Translations under genes and position numbers: made by a program | Shown here: one piece after another, positions 22,607-34,064 of the stretch | Position numbering within the stretch: the stretch's first letter is position 1 | Layout of the letters: each line of letters begins with the position of its first letter | The notes under the pieces: model-generated | The model's input: only the letters and a program-made list of their open reading frames with translations | Told to the model about the DNA's origin: nothing | The model's database searches: none | Assembly: GCF_021155765.1 (NCBI RefSeq) | Contig: NC_060108.1 | Span: forward strand, 6,042,425-6,106,424 | Reading direction: 5' to 3' | Origin: Diprion similis | Lineage: Eukaryota > Arthropoda > Insecta > Hymenoptera > Diprionidae | Length of the DNA: 64,000 nucleotides

Positions 22607-23199
22607 AACTATGTTGTGATACATTAGAACAATCAAATTGTGATGAGTGGTTTCAGGCTCGAAAATTAAGAATAAGTGCAAGTAAAGATGTACATTCAAT
22701 AAAAATCAGACAAAAAAAAACTGAGGAGGCATTGCTCATGGAAATGGTGAATCCAAAAAATATTACAACTAAATCAATTTTGTATGGTAGAAATAACGAA
22801 AAAAAAGCTATAAAAGTTTATGAGAAGATGTACGGAGTCAAAGTAATAAAACTTGGAGTTTTAGTCAGCGATAGGCAACCATGGCTGTGTGCCAGCCTTG
22901 ATGGAGTAGTTTTAGAAAATGATTCTATCCTTAGAATTATAGAAATAAAATGCCCTAGTAGCTGTCAAAAATTACCAATTATTGATGAAGCGAATGAAAA
23001 ATGCAATGTCAAATATTTAAAATTTTATGGAGATCAAATAAGATTGAAAGAAAGTAGTATGTACTATACTCAGTGTCAAGTACAAATGTATGTTAGTGGT
23101 GTAAGTACCTGTCACTTGTTTATTTACTCGCCAATTGAAAATGGAAGTTGTTGTGTTCAAGTTGAGAGAGATGAATCATTTTTGCAAAGTCATTATTAA

Positions 23200-23671
23200 A
23201 AGTGAACAATTTTATTTTCATTACTATTTACCTGCCTTAATGTCAAAACCATTAGAAAATCAAGATGAAAAAAAAAGATGTTTCAATGGGCAAGACATTT
23301 CCAATCAAAATTAAAATATTGTTTCCGAAAGTAATCAAAGTACAATTATGATACTTTATTACAAATTTGTTTTCTTTGTTATTAATATATGAGAAGGGTT
23401 ATCAATGCGCAATTTTATTTTAGAAAGAATGCAAATGCATTTTCCAATCGTTAAAACAATACCAAAGTATTATGATTAAATATTCTTTTATTTATGATAT
23501 AGTAAGTACAAAAATGAAAATAGCAAGTATTAATTACTAAAAGCAGTTGCAGTACTTCTAAATATTAAATGCAACTTTATAAAATAATACAATATATTTT
23601 ATATTAAGACAGTTGAAAAAAAAAAAAAAAACAATAAAACGTTCAATTATTTCTTGTCAAAAAAGTTGTTG
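23200..23671. other. 3' sequence between the convergent ISL2EU genes
   Basis: AT-rich, includes an A15 run near 23615. Nothing coding seen; presumably the two 3' UTRs and poly-A signals. Confidence 0.55.
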
Positions 23672-25495
23672 TTATTCAATATTTATTCCTGCAATTATTG
23701 GGGTCTGAAGATTTACTAATACACAGCACATTTGGAGTAGATCATCGATACTTGAAAGCAAATGCTCCGGTATAAATTGTAAAATTTTGTATGTTCTCAA
23801 CCGTTGCATAATTCTTTCGACGTGGATACGAACTCTTGCTACACTGTATGTTAAACATGTTTCTTTTTCACTGAACTCATTTTTTTTCTCTAAGAACGGT
23901 GGCATAACAAACAATACTTTTTTGCCTGATGCATCAATTTTTGCTTTAATTTCTGGAAATCCTTTATCTGCTAAAACTTCATCTCCGTCCTCAAGTAAAT
24001 CTACAAACTTTGATTCTATTGTTATGTTAGAATCTGTTTTTCTTCCTCCGGCTACTTTAGATTTGAAACTAATCCACCCACATGGAGCAATTCCAATGAG
24101 AACTTTTGCTGTAAATCCTTTTTTATAATGAGAATAAGTGAAGACTTTATTATTTACACCACTAAGTATTTCAATTTCAAACTCCGTGCAATCTATTATA
24201 ACTCGAGTGTTTGCATACTCTGGCTTGAAACAATCTGGCATTGTTCTCTGCACTACATATTTGTCAGGCCAAAACACTAAATTTGCTGTAACTGCAGCTA
24301 AATGATGCAGCATTGAATAAAATATTTTTGAAATGGTTGGCTCATTTACAGCAAAAAATACACTCAGTGTAGAAAATGTTAAACCTGTTTTCATCAAAAT
24401 TAAAAAAATGAACAATCTATTTTTTAGCGACACAGTACATCTGTTTTCATTTACAGCTGATTTAGCCCTTTTCAACAAAAATTCAAAATTTTCCTGTGTC
24501 ACTCCTGCAGTCTGCTTTAGTTGCTTTTCATTATTAATTGATTCATAACCACAAAACTTTCTATTTTCCTTCTCCAAATTACAAGATACTTCTTTATCAC
24601 AAGCACTTTTTGAAGGTGTGCCTACACATTGATCTTTTACTTTTTTCCCTACAATTTCAATAGTATTCAAAGATGTTAAATCTGTTTGAATTTCAGCGTC
24701 ACAGTAATTCTTATCGCTATAAATATATTTACCACAAGTAAAAGAATTCGATGTATTAAAATCATTTAAATGAAGTATTTCTACTTGACATTCTTGGTCC
24801 ACATTTTCTTTTCCTACAATAACACTTCGATCAAATGCACTATTTTCTCCATAATTGATAATTTCATTTTGTTGATTTCCATTTTCATAACCATTGATAC
24901 GTTCTTTTTGTTGCTTTAATTGTCTGCGAGGTTTTTCCACATTCAATTCATTTGATTGATCAGCCATTCTGCGTTTCATAAAACGAGCATGTCTAAAAAT
25001 GAAGAATTACTTTATAAGAAACAATATAACAATATTACATTATCAGTACATCTAAATCATGCATTTTATTCATATTACTTTATTCATACCTGCTTAAAGC
25101 TTGTTTTTCATCAATTTTGTTGCGATGTTTCAAAGAAAATACAGTAGGAACATAGCTAGGGCTTGAAACAGAATCTGACTTCCTATTTCCAATAAAATGC
25201 TGGCTGCAGATAACATGACTTGGTTTTAATATCCAGTTTGATCCATCGGGGCTAGAAAAAAAATATTAAAATGAACACACTTGAGATATAGAATTGGTAT
25301 GTAGTAGACAGCATCAACGCTGACAGCTGATTAATACATCCAGCTTAGTTAGGTCAAGATATCTTACTGGTTCCGCTGTACAGCAGCAATCCACAGTTTC
25401 TTTTGATCTTCTTTGTGCTTATGTTTAGGAAATTTGTAAAATTCACAAGCGCTGTTTGTGTGCGAATTTGTACAGCCAAAGACACAGCAAACCAT
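23672..25495 (-). CDS. ISL2EU-type THAP-DDE transposase 1
   Basis: Three exons on the minus strand: 25368-25495, 25090-25251 and 23672-24992, GT-AG introns, 1,611 nt, 536 residues, no stop. Exons 1-2 encode a THAP finger: MVCCVFGCTNSHTNSACEF, then KKLWIAAVQRN, ICSQHF and PSYVPTVF, spanning about residues 1-80. An acidic linker with paired Cys follows. A helix-turn-helix (LSVFFAVNEPTISKIF) precedes the DDE_Tnp_4 core: VIIDCTEFEIE (Asp), EVLADKGFPE (Asp), RVRIHVERIMQRLRTYKIL (Glu). It should bind element ends via THAP and cut and join DNA. The frame is fully open, so it could be functional. Convergent with the SWIM-YqaJ gene. Confidence 0.9.
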
Positions 25496-25593
25496 TATAA
25501 ATTAACGGAAATATTTATTAATTTATACGAGCAGTAATGGTACGCTCTGTAAAAATCCGGAACGCTTTTTAACTTTCTCGCCACCATGAGCGC

Positions 25594-26389
25594 CTCGATC
25601 GATTTGCTTATCCCCTCTACCTTGGTGCAGGAGGCCAATAGATGCAAGTGTAGCACAGTCGGGGATACATGTTGGTTGTGTCTACGGTATCGTTACCGAC
25701 GGAACTACTCCGTGTAAGACATGGCTGCCTATAATACGGCGATTAGTCCATGCTCACCCGGCAAGTTTACTCCAGGGTTCTTTAGTAGACTTAATCAATG
25801 TTAAGTAATACTTCCAATGGTTCAAACAATGACTGTGATATTAGTAAGGTTCCGTAAGAGGATCTCGCGACCTCTGAGGTAAGTATATCCCTACAATTAA
25901 TAAAAGGTAATCAAATGTGTATAACTAGGTAATATCCGGTAGCTCATAGGTCAGTCGCAAGATACTCGTACCGCAGGTAAACGTGGTTAGTCGTGTTCAC
26001 CGAATAGAAAAGGCAAGATTTGTGGTGGGGAGGTCGGATGCCACAGACGCACCGCAGCCGTTAGGTCAGTACACCGTCCACCTTTGAAAGAGCCACATCT
26101 ATTTTTTCCGATCAGAATTCCGAGAGGTAAGTCTTTGAGTCTTTATTTATTTTCGAAATTCTCGCGCCTACATAGCATGTCGAAAATCAAATAGTTGTGC
26201 GACAATCATGCATCGATACTCGTCTTTTTTCACAATATCTCGCATCGTAAATAAAACTCCGGTGAAGATCTTTTTTCACGAAGATTGCAAAACGCATTGG
26301 CATACGGTACGAACAGTCAAACGGGCATATACGCGGCACAAGTCCAATACAACACAGTGTGCGACAAGCGGGGAAAAGCATGCGCCGAG
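25594..26389. other. No recognisable gene
   Basis: Unique, mixed-composition DNA to the right of the ISL2EU end. It contains several GGTAAG-like sequences (near 25880 and 26130) but no supported exons. Confidence 0.5.
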
Positions 26390-27015
26390 CTTACGTAAAC
26401 AAACGACAACGCAGAATTTCCACGGCTTTCGGGCCGACGTAAACAAACGACAAAGTAGAATACTCACGGCTCACTCGGCGCTCGAGCCGACGCAGGCAAG
26501 CGACGAACGGACAAACCCACGGCTCGCTCGGCGCTCGAGCCGATGTCAACAAACGACAAAGTAGAATACTCACGGCTCACTCGGCGCTCGAGTCGACGTA
26601 AACAAACGACCTAGTCGAATATCTACAGCTTGTTCGACGCTCGAGCCAACGTAAACAAACGGCAAAGCAGAATAATCACGGCTCACTCGGCGCTCGATAC
26701 GACGTAAACAAACGACCTAGTCGAATATCCACAGCTCGCTCGGCGCTCGTACCAACGTAAACAAACGGCAAAGCAGAATATTCACGGCTCACCCGGCGCT
26801 CGAGTCGACGTAAACACACTACCTAGTCGAATATCCACAGCTCTCTCGGTGCTCGAGCCAACGTCAACAAACGGCAACGCAGAATTTCCACGGCTTTCGG
26901 ACTTACATAAACAAACGACAAAGTAAAATACTCACGGCTCACTCGGCGCTCGAGCCGACGCAGGCAAGCGACGAACGGGAAAACCCACTGCTCGCTCGGC
27001 CCTCGAGCCGGTCAT
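26390..27015. repeat. Minisatellite, unit about 48-54 bp, about 11-12 copies
   Basis: Units contain ACGTAAACAAACGAC, then AGAATAYTCACGGCTCACT, then CGGCGCTCGAGCCG. Two subfamilies alternate: one with GACAAAGTAGAATACTCAC, one with GACCTAGTCGAATATCCAC, the latter mostly in the middle of the array, which suggests higher-order expansion. Open frames crossing it follow the period and are not genes. Confidence 0.82.
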
Positions 27016-27885
27016 AAAGTCACCACAAAATAGAATAACCACAATAGAGCGCACCGCCGACGATATTGGCGATATTCCACGAATATTACAATATAAACGC
27101 CCGCGTCAAACCCAAACTTTTCGTTAATATTATTCCTATACAAATGTATGTATTTTCCTCCCCTTATTTTCACCTTCCGATTCAAGTCACTTCGTTTCAG
27201 TTCAATTTTATTCAATTTCAAGTTATTTTTCCGTCCGTTTCCACCAAAATTCAGGCTACATGTAATTTATTTCAATTTTCTTCCATTAATCTTGTTTTTT
27301 GTTTTTATATCCGCTCCAAGTCACTTTTCCGTTTGCTTTAACCCGCCGTTGCGCTATATATTGTTGTCTACTTTCATTTTTCACTTTCTTTCGATTTTGC
27401 CATTTCCATTCGCTTGTCTTGCGTTATTGTTCTGTAAAATTATTTGTCTTCGCTGTTTTTCTTTTGATCTTCTTGTGTCCTGTATTAAATTTCAGTTACG
27501 TACGCATTTTTCATCCACCGTCGTCGCGATCTACGTGATATCGTTGATTCCCTAATACGCGTCCGGTAAATAGTTGTAACTTCGACGCTTTGTCGCGTCG
27601 TTCGCTTCAAATGTGAATTATTAGGCGTACCTAATTTCACCACGGAATCGTCTTGACGTACGGATTATTTCTTCTGAACTACCGTCATGTTTTCCATGTC
27701 AGTCGAAAAAAGCCTATATACAATCATCCCACGACACGCAAATATTTTCGAAATCCAAACCTACGCGAACATTATCGGTATCGAACTAATTCTCATTACG
27801 CCGTACCTTTATTTCAATCGAGATAAGACCGTCACGCCAACACATATCAATCTCACGAGTCGTATTGTCTCTTTACAGCAGCATC
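27016..27885. other. Non-coding, pyrimidine-rich stretch upstream of the proline-rich gene
   Basis: Strong T/C bias between about 27130 and 27500 makes long spurious frames. A palindrome GTGAATTATTAGG...CCTAATTTCAC lies near 27613-27642. A splice acceptor CTTTACAG precedes 27880, so a 5' non-coding exon of the next gene may lie in here. Confidence 0.45.
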
Positions 27886-28889
27886 ATGAGTGAAGAATGC
27901 AGAGCTGAATCTGCCGATTCGGAGGGTACCTGGGATATACCCCTCTCCCAGGCCAGGATGGTAAGTAGCGTTGTTGCAAAGCAGCGGTACAAGTGAAATC
28001 GAAAAGCTGTTAATTTTGCATTCCGTATCGTTTCGCAGGTTGCGCGGACCGTAAAAGCCGAAGAAAACTCCGCGGAGTGGCGAGTTCCCGTAGGTATGAA
28101 AATTTTTCACAACTAGCGGTACAGGCACGTCCGGTAAGCCGCGCCATCCCGCAGAGCGTCGTCTTCCCGATAATAAAGCGTTTCATGGTGTCACACGTTG
28201 TTGCAGCCGTTGTCGCCGATAGAAATACTCTTCGAGGATTCCGAAGACGAGGAGCCGGCAGCCGACCGACAACGGCTTACACCGCCGACGCCGGGATCTT
28301 CGCCACCGCCACCGCCTCCGTCACCGGAGCGGCTGGAGGAAAACGTAAGTACGAGCGCAATTCGAAGGTCGCGCCGAAGGCACATCCGGTAAACCGCGTG
28401 CCGCCTTGTCACGCGACATCTGTGCATTGATCAAGCTCATCAGTGCGTTGCACGTTTTCGCAACTAACATTGTGATGTTATTGCAGGGGACCCCGCCAAT
28501 GGTCGAGCGGCCAAATACGCCGCCACCGCCCCCAGCACTGGCGTTGCCGCCGTACAGAGTATTAAGGGAGCGCTTCGAAGGGGGGGGGGGGGGGGGCGGT
28601 GGCGATGGACCAGCCCGCGCCCCCAAGACGCCGATACGAACCGGAAGAGGATGAGTTACTCCTGGCGTACGCCGTGCGGAGGCCGTCGCTCCGCGGCTTG
28701 TACAGCTAGGAGTTCTGGGCGCGGGCGGTCAGGGTCCCGGGCGGCCTGGCGGTATTGCGGAGGTCGCCGTGCTCCCTTCTCAGCCGGCTCCGGCTGCTCG
28801 TTAAAACCAAAAAACGCGTATTGGAACGGCTCGAACCAGGGCGTAGGAACGCCCTGGAAAATTTTTTCAAGGCCGCGCGTAGAGAATAA
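27886..28889 (+). pseudogene. Proline-rich multi-exon gene, function unknown, with frameshift and stop
   Basis: Four exons, all joints phase 0 with strong signals: 27886-27960 (MSEECRAESADSEGTWDIP, donor GTAAGT), 28039-28089, 28207-28344 (acidic LFEDSEDEE then PPTPGSSPPPPPPSPERL) and 28487 onward (GTPPMVERPNTPPPPPALAL). A run of 17 G (28580-28596) then sets the frame: as written it ends at TGA 28652-28654. With one G fewer it runs on through YEPEEDELLLAYAVRRPSL to TAG at 28707-28709, and past it an open frame (FWARAVRVPGG ... NALENFFKAARRE) continues to TAA 28887-28889. I do not recognise the family. Consistent splicing and composition support a real gene; whether the G-run shift is genuine or an assembly error cannot be told here. 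GC-rich, unlike its neighbours. Confidence 0.6.
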
Positions 28890-29020
28890 TTAGAATAAAA
28901 CTATTACAATTGAGAGTAGGATGAGGACATATTACGTCAAGTTTAGGATAGTATAGATTAAAGAAATAAACAGTATAAAATTACAAGAGTTTATATGATT
29001 CAAGTCTTCAAGACACATAC

Positions 29021-29794
29021 ATGTCGTTCCAAGAAAAATTCCACAATCGAGTACGCCTAGTCCTCATACCGGTTAACCGTAACCCGCGAGATCTTCCGGA
29101 ACACCCTCCGATGACGCGTTCGAATATTCACTCATCCTTTGCGTCATCTCGAAAAAATTCGGTCACGCAGTGTCCAGCTTCACAGACGTTTCAGACGTTA
29201 TATAGTCGGATCTCTGATGTGCTTATAAAGAACGACTATCCACCTGGCTTATTACACAGAGTAATCAGTAGAAGAGTTTTACAAATATCACATTCTGACA
29301 TTAACAGTACACCAAATTTGGGAGAAAATAATAACATCCAAACCTTTATTTCTATTCCGTATGTTGCTGGGTTGTTTGAAAACTTGAATAGAACTTTCAA
29401 AAAATATAATGTTAGATTTGTAGGCAAAAATGTGAATGATCTACGTAGGTGGTTCGATTCTGGCAAAGATAGTCTTCCTTTTGATAAACAATCTAATGTG
29501 CTATACAAGATCTTCTGTATAGATTGTGGCAAACTTTATATTGGACAGACAAGCCGGTGTTTAAACACTAGGTTAAATGAACACAAAAACAACTATAAAG
29601 ACAGTGAGGACCACCAAACAGCACTGACAAAACATGCCTTAAATTTACAACACCAATTCGATTATGATAATGTAAAAATTTTGCATATTGAACCTAGATA
29701 TTATAACCGGTCGTTACTTGAAATGTGTAATATTGTGAGCAGTGTCACTTCTGTTAATTTGAGACAGGACATTAAACATTTCAGCGATGTTTAA
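29021..29794 (+). CDS. Penelope-like element: C-terminal RT region plus GIY-YIG endonuclease (5'-truncated)
   Basis: 257 codons from an ATG. The N-terminal half resembles the region after the reverse transcriptase palm of Penelope-like elements (SRISDVLIKNDYPPGLLHRV). The C-terminal half has KIFCIDCGKLYIGQTSRCLN TRLNEH, i.e. the CxxC-preceded GIY-YIG nuclease motif with the downstream Arg, then ALTKHALNLQHQFD and later catalytic-region residues. The RT palm with its YxDD motif is absent, so the copy is 5'-truncated, as is common for this class. Frame is open to the TAA. Penelope-like elements use target-primed reverse transcription with this nuclease. Confidence 0.85.
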   Translation: MSFQEKFHNRVRLVLIPVNRNPRDLPEHPPMTRSNIHSSFASSRKNSVTQCPASQTFQTLYSRISDVLIKNDYPPGLLHRVISRRVLQISHSDINSTPNLGENNNIQTFISIPYVAGLFENLNRTFKKYNVRFVGKNVNDLRRWFDSGKDSLPFDKQSNVLYKIFCIDCGKLYIGQTSRCLNTRLNEHKNNYKDSEDHQTALTKHALNLQHQFDYDNVKILHIEPRYYNRSLLEMCNIVSSVTSVNLRQDIKHFSDV

Positions 29795-30480
29795 GTTAAA
29801 TTAATTTCCAACTCTAGAAGGTAGTTACGTTACCGATTGGGTTTATGTCAGTTGCCGACGCGTAATATTTAATTGTGGTTTGTGGTTTACACCATCTTGT
29901 CTTCTGATGTTCACATCTCCATTAATATCGATTCATGATCCAGGGACTGTTCCGGTTTGAGTCTTCCTGTTTGATCCTCTTTGCTTCTTACACTTGTTGT
30001 GTGTTACGTTTGGTTTGATCTTTTAAATCTAAAGCAATCCTAATGGAGAGGTGGGAGATCCGGAAGAAGAGAATTAAGAAATTAGCTGGCTTGATTAATT
30101 TTCGCTGACGTCTTGTTCCTTCCCTAAAAATTTTATGCATTGTAAATAAGGTTAGTTTGCTTTCTTCAATTGTAACACGAGCTTTCCTTGATTGTTGTAT
30201 AATTTTGATAATTTGTTCTAGATGATGGGTATACCCATCCAAATTGTCCGTCCTTTTTAAAATTCCAAGCTTATTTGGAACCAATGTGATAAGCTATTTA
30301 TAATGTGTCAAGGTTAGTCGCACACACACGTTCAATTTTATTCTCTGGACTTTGCGACATGTGCTATTTAAGTTGTAAATTTTGATTCTGTTCTACAAAT
30401 GAATTAATAAATTTTCGGTCCTGAAGATGACTCAAATCACAGAGTCGAAACGTTGACATCAACTGATTGTCTTAATGATT
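29795..30480 (+). other. 3' untranslated region of Penelope-like element 1
   Basis: AT-rich, non-coding. Ends near the hammerhead-like motif at 30417-30465. The boundary with the following GC-richer DNA (after about 30480) is not sharp. Confidence 0.5.
30417..30465 (+). ncRNA. Hammerhead-ribozyme-like motif of a Penelope-like element
   Basis: CTGAAGA (core CUGANGA) at 30421-30427, then GACTC (30429-30433), a short loop, GAGTC (30442-30446) forming stem II, directly followed by GAAA (30447-30450) and a GTTG/CAAC stem III candidate. Penelope-like elements are known to carry hammerhead ribozymes in their terminal repeats. The position after the last stem is not the expected UH, and stem I is not obvious, so this copy may be decayed. 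Confidence 0.5.
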
Positions 30481-32274
30481 GGCCTGCATATCCAAGATTC
30501 TATTCAACATATCATAAGGAGGTCAAGACTACTTTCTGCACCAATCGGGGAGATGGACGACCAATTCGAGAGTGTGGAACCGGCCGTAAAGTGAGACCTC
30601 AACGGAGGATACACCGCGAGCGAAGGGTCTCACACAAGGCTACGGAGGGAGCGCCAACGCCGAGCTCTGCCGCGAGGGAAACCAAGGCGGACGAGATTCC
30701 CGCTGTTGGCCAGCGAACCGTAGCCTGCCCTCCTCGCGATACACCATCATGCCAACGATCGTGCTGCCTCTACGCCGCTGACGAGGACTGAACACCGGAG
30801 AGACCAACGACCGATCTGCGAGCCGCGACAGCGGAAACCGACGTTAGCAATAAGCTAGAATTTAAGAGTTGCGTAATTCGATACCCAATAAGATACGTCA
30901 AATTTCGGAAACGACAACGCCTCGTTTTGAATTTTTGGCTCGGCGTGACGGAGCAGAACACTTGCGTCCTGGTGCTGAATCTAGCGAAGGCTGCGAAAAT
31001 TTTGTAAAGATAGTTTTTTGGGTTATTGAGAGAGTTGAGCGATTGGTGTTAAAATTTTGGGATTCGCGGAAGACGGGACTATTGTCCAATTATCGTGACG
31101 GAGATTTTTCTGGTCTGGATTCATTGCGGTAAGCGCTATTGCTTCTTTGCGGACAAATTTCGAGAACGGTTTAGGTCGGCGCACCGGGTAACGGTTGGCC
31201 ATGTTGAATTGCGTCAATCAATACTCGAAATTCGTTTGACGATTTCCTTGGTTGGTGGCCGGATCTTGATTTTTATTTTTTTTTGCGATAGCGTATCGAG
31301 TCAATTTTGGCCATTGTACATGTTGAGTAGAGTCATTCGTTTCGTTAATCGCGAGCAGCCCAAATTCCGCTGCACAGGGTCAAGTCGCGTTCGCGTGTTT
31401 AGAAAGTGTCACCTCTCGTGTAGGTCGCGTATCGCTAAGTGTGAGCGCTCCGTTTGGCTGGGTTATTATTTCTAGTCTCCTTAATTGATTTATTTCGGAA
31501 GATAGTGAAGTTTTGGATGCGTCGCGATTAATCGCTTCGATTTAAATTGTTAAGTAAGAATTACTGTCGAGTTACTTATATGGTATGTTTTGCGATTAGC
31601 GCGATAATTCTGTTTGGGTTTGGCGAATAGCGCCGATATTTATAATTAAGGGAAGGACGATCACGAGTAGCGTGTTTGTATCGTTGTCGATTTTCTGTAT
31701 TTTGATTTTTGTTTTGTTGATCTCGTTGAGACGAGGAACGCGACTACACACGTAGATTTGAGGTCTAGTTAAGATTTGATTTTCTTCCTATTTTGTTGGT
31801 GGAATCGCGGGAGGCGAATTGAGTATCTGTTTCTTTTTCTTTTTGTTTTGTATTGCTTCGATTTTTTTGAATATATATTATTTTATTTTGTTAAATTCTG
31901 TATCGTGTCGAGTGTCCGTTCTTTCTCTCCACAAAACTACCCACCCCCTCTCCGCGGTACTGAGCTACCTGGCATAGAGAAGGACAGCCGAGGAATTGCG
32001 AAGGTAAAGATTTGAGGCGTGTTTAACACGCCAGGCGCCCAACAAAATTTCGCGATAGCTTTTGTAAGCTGTAGATTGCATCGCGGGTTGCCGAATCATT
32101 GTGCACCAGGTTAACTCTTGGGAACTTCTCCGGGTGAACAAGAGCGGCGAAAAACCTCGTCACAAGCTATATGGTTGTTAACTAAAAATAAGCGAACAAA
32201 TTCTGAACTTAACTTCATGCTAAGCATGTAACATATTTAGAATATCGCATAATGATTAATAATTTTGCATCAAG
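30481..32274. other. No recognisable gene
   Basis: GC-richer to about 30850, then unique DNA with strong T/G bias around 31500-31900. A tRNA-primer-site-like string GGCGCCCAAC occurs at about 32034-32043 but no LTR boundary could be matched to it. The 5' exons of the DUF4806 gene may lie here, not resolved. Confidence 0.4.
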
Positions 32275-33200
32275 ATTCACTACCTGCTGAAAACTTGCGG
32301 AAGCACGGGTGTCAAAGATTACATACGTGACGTAATGGGAAAGATGTTCAGCAATAGCCTGGCCCTGGAGTACATCAGGCAAGGAAAGAGAGGAGGCAAG
32401 AAAAATTTCTCGGCCTTGACCACCTATAAAGCGCTAGACTGTGAGTGTTATTTTATGAATATAATAAAATATAACAACGGTACCCTAACTGAAATTTCCT
32501 TTTAACAACATTAGAGAGTACCTCGGGTCATAAATTGAGTTATTCAACTGCACATATTCAGATGTGGCCAGCCTCTGTTAGTCACGGAGGATCCAGCACA
32601 TCCTATTGTGCTGAGAATTTGCCTAACTGTGAATAAGAAAGCATCATGAATTTCCAAGTCTATAGGGACCGCAATAAATTCTAGATTCATGTTCAGCACT
32701 ATTCATAACATATCCCCCCGCAACCGACATTTCACATAATGTACTTGACTATCCCCCTCAGATTAGGTTAGGTCGAAGTTCTTTCCTCAAAATTAGTTAA
32801 TTTCTAAATAAACCATCTTTCAATAATGCTTGTAATTGAGATAACTTACCTATAAATCATCGGGGGTGGCAAATCGGTTATGTTGAATAAAACCACCTGT
32901 TGGACAACCATGTGCTCGGCAAATCTTTGAACTTTTCAACACTTTGTAAGTTTAGTATTTTTGTGGGAACATTTTTTCAACACACATGCAGTTTATCATT
33001 GTGTTTCAAATTATCATCATCCACTTTTTGTAGGTGCAACATTGGAAAAATTCGGTGGGCAGAGCGAAAAGGACATTCTGCGCCTCGTGGGCAACTATTT
33101 AATTGGCGCACGCGATCGTGGCAAGGAACGGAAAATCAGGAATGCTGCGTGCGCTGTAAGGTCAGCAGCAGCAGCACCTGCGAACGTTGCAAAGGAGTAG
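32275..33200 (+). CDS. DUF4806-type gene, last two exons
   Basis: Exon 32275-32440 (phase 1 at the donor GTGAGT) and last exon 33034-33200 after acceptor TTTTTGTAG. The joined product contains LLKTCGSTGVKDYIRDVMGK, MFSNSLALEYIRQGKRGGKK and FSALTTYKALDCATLEKFGG, ending with ILRLVGNYLIGARDRG, which matches the layout of the DUF4806 domain found in many insect proteins of unknown function. Stop TAG at 33198-33200, AATAAA-like signals from about 33235. Upstream exons were not found; the first acceptor is weak. It could be a host gene or a repeat-derived copy. The 590-bp intron has no recognisable content. Confidence 0.6.
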
Positions 33201-34064
33201 CATTAAAAAATGTTGAAAATAAATTTGCTTATAAATAAATATTTTCTATAAAAACGTTGAGTTCTACGATTTGGTGTATTGTTATCGATATATTGCTCTA
33301 GTATCCTAACACGGAAACGGTCTGAAATTGCATATGGATAGTTTGGATCAACATGTATGTTATTTTTCAACGAGACATTTTCATTTTCAACTGAAACATA
33401 TTTTTCAAATGATTGGTTGAATCAACCTGGTCTTTGAGTGTTTGACATGATTTATTATTGGGTACGTTTTTGTCTTTTTGCGCCTGGTGGCTCAACTGAT
33501 TCTGAATGATTGATTTCAGTGGCATTTCACTCCCCTCAGCCAGCGGAGATTTTATGACAAGACCGCTTTCTTATGATACATTTGACAAGGAAATAACTGC
33601 GCCGTTCTGCAGATTTGCCTCGCCTACAGATTAGTAATGTTGCAACTTCAATCAGTGGAAATTCGTTCATTCTTGTTCGAAATTTCTGCAAACAATATTG
33701 GGTCGGTGGTAATAAATTTTTGAAACGAAAAAGTTGAGTTAAAGCATGCATTGACGAATTTTCGAAAACGTATCCGATTTGTGTTTTGTCCATTTCAGGG
33801 CATAAATGTCGTGATGAATCGAAACATATTTTTTTTCTTGCTGCGGGAAAGAGCAAGCATTTGGCGTGCGCCAAGTTCAGATGTACCGGGTCTTGAGGAC
33901 TAGGGAATTCTCTAGTCCTATAGTTGGTAAGCGGGCGATGCAGTGGAGAGAGCATTCGCCCAGAAGTGTGTGCGTACAAAGCGACTGCCAGTTATATTAA
34001 TAAGACTGTAATGACTTAATAAATAATAAACATTGATCTCAATTATGTGTCGTTAATAACCTAT
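33201..34064. other. No recognisable gene; one hairpin
   Basis: Unique DNA. A 7-bp stem hairpin GGACTAG...CTAGTCC lies at about 33897-33918. The minus-strand open frame across 33536-33979 has no recognised domain. Confidence 0.45.

Larger units (their letters stand above)
19295..23199 (+). pseudogene. SWIM zinc finger - YqaJ-like exonuclease protein, split by an LTR insertion
   Basis: ATG 19295 (MDVIIKTGFEKISHN). Exons 19295-19507 and 19604-20127, then LTR-3, then 22611-23199; without the LTR and one AACT copy the frame is continuous, 1,326 nt, 441 residues. The SWIM finger reads SCTCVYNKSAKCKHIAAV (CxCx(n)CxH). The C-terminal nuclease has NNEKKAIKVYEK, ASLDGVV, RIIEIKCP and YYTQCQVQMYVSG, the E...D...EXK...Q pattern of the lambda-exonuclease/YqaJ PD-(D/E)XK group. 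Expected activity is DNA end processing; the role in transposition is unproven. Homologous to the gene at 52565-54761, with matching segments GKALVAAGH here and GEKLLNAGH there just before SWIM. Only the LTR insertion breaks it. Confidence 0.82.
18873..25593. mobile_element. ISL2EU-type DNA transposon 1 (SWIM-YqaJ gene plus THAP-DDE transposase)
   Basis: Two convergent genes lie between imperfect inverted ends: 18873-18905 and 25561-25593 share, in the same order and spacing, GCGC, GGCGA, GTTA and AAGCGTT (about 21 of 33 positions). The + gene encodes SWIM finger plus YqaJ exonuclease; the - gene encodes THAP plus DDE transposase. This two-gene content is what is known for the ISL2EU (IS4EU) group. 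An LTR (20128-22606) has split the first gene. Ends are inferred only from this patterned similarity; the target duplication could not be settled. Confidence 0.7.

Noticed and set aside
26187-26573. Opposite-strand frames of about 60-120 codons over the 53-bp repeats
   Set aside because: Composition follows the tandem repeat in both directions; no domain.
32034-32043. GGCGCCCAAC as a retrotransposon primer-binding site
   Set aside because: No LTR boundary adjacent and no gag or pol downstream.
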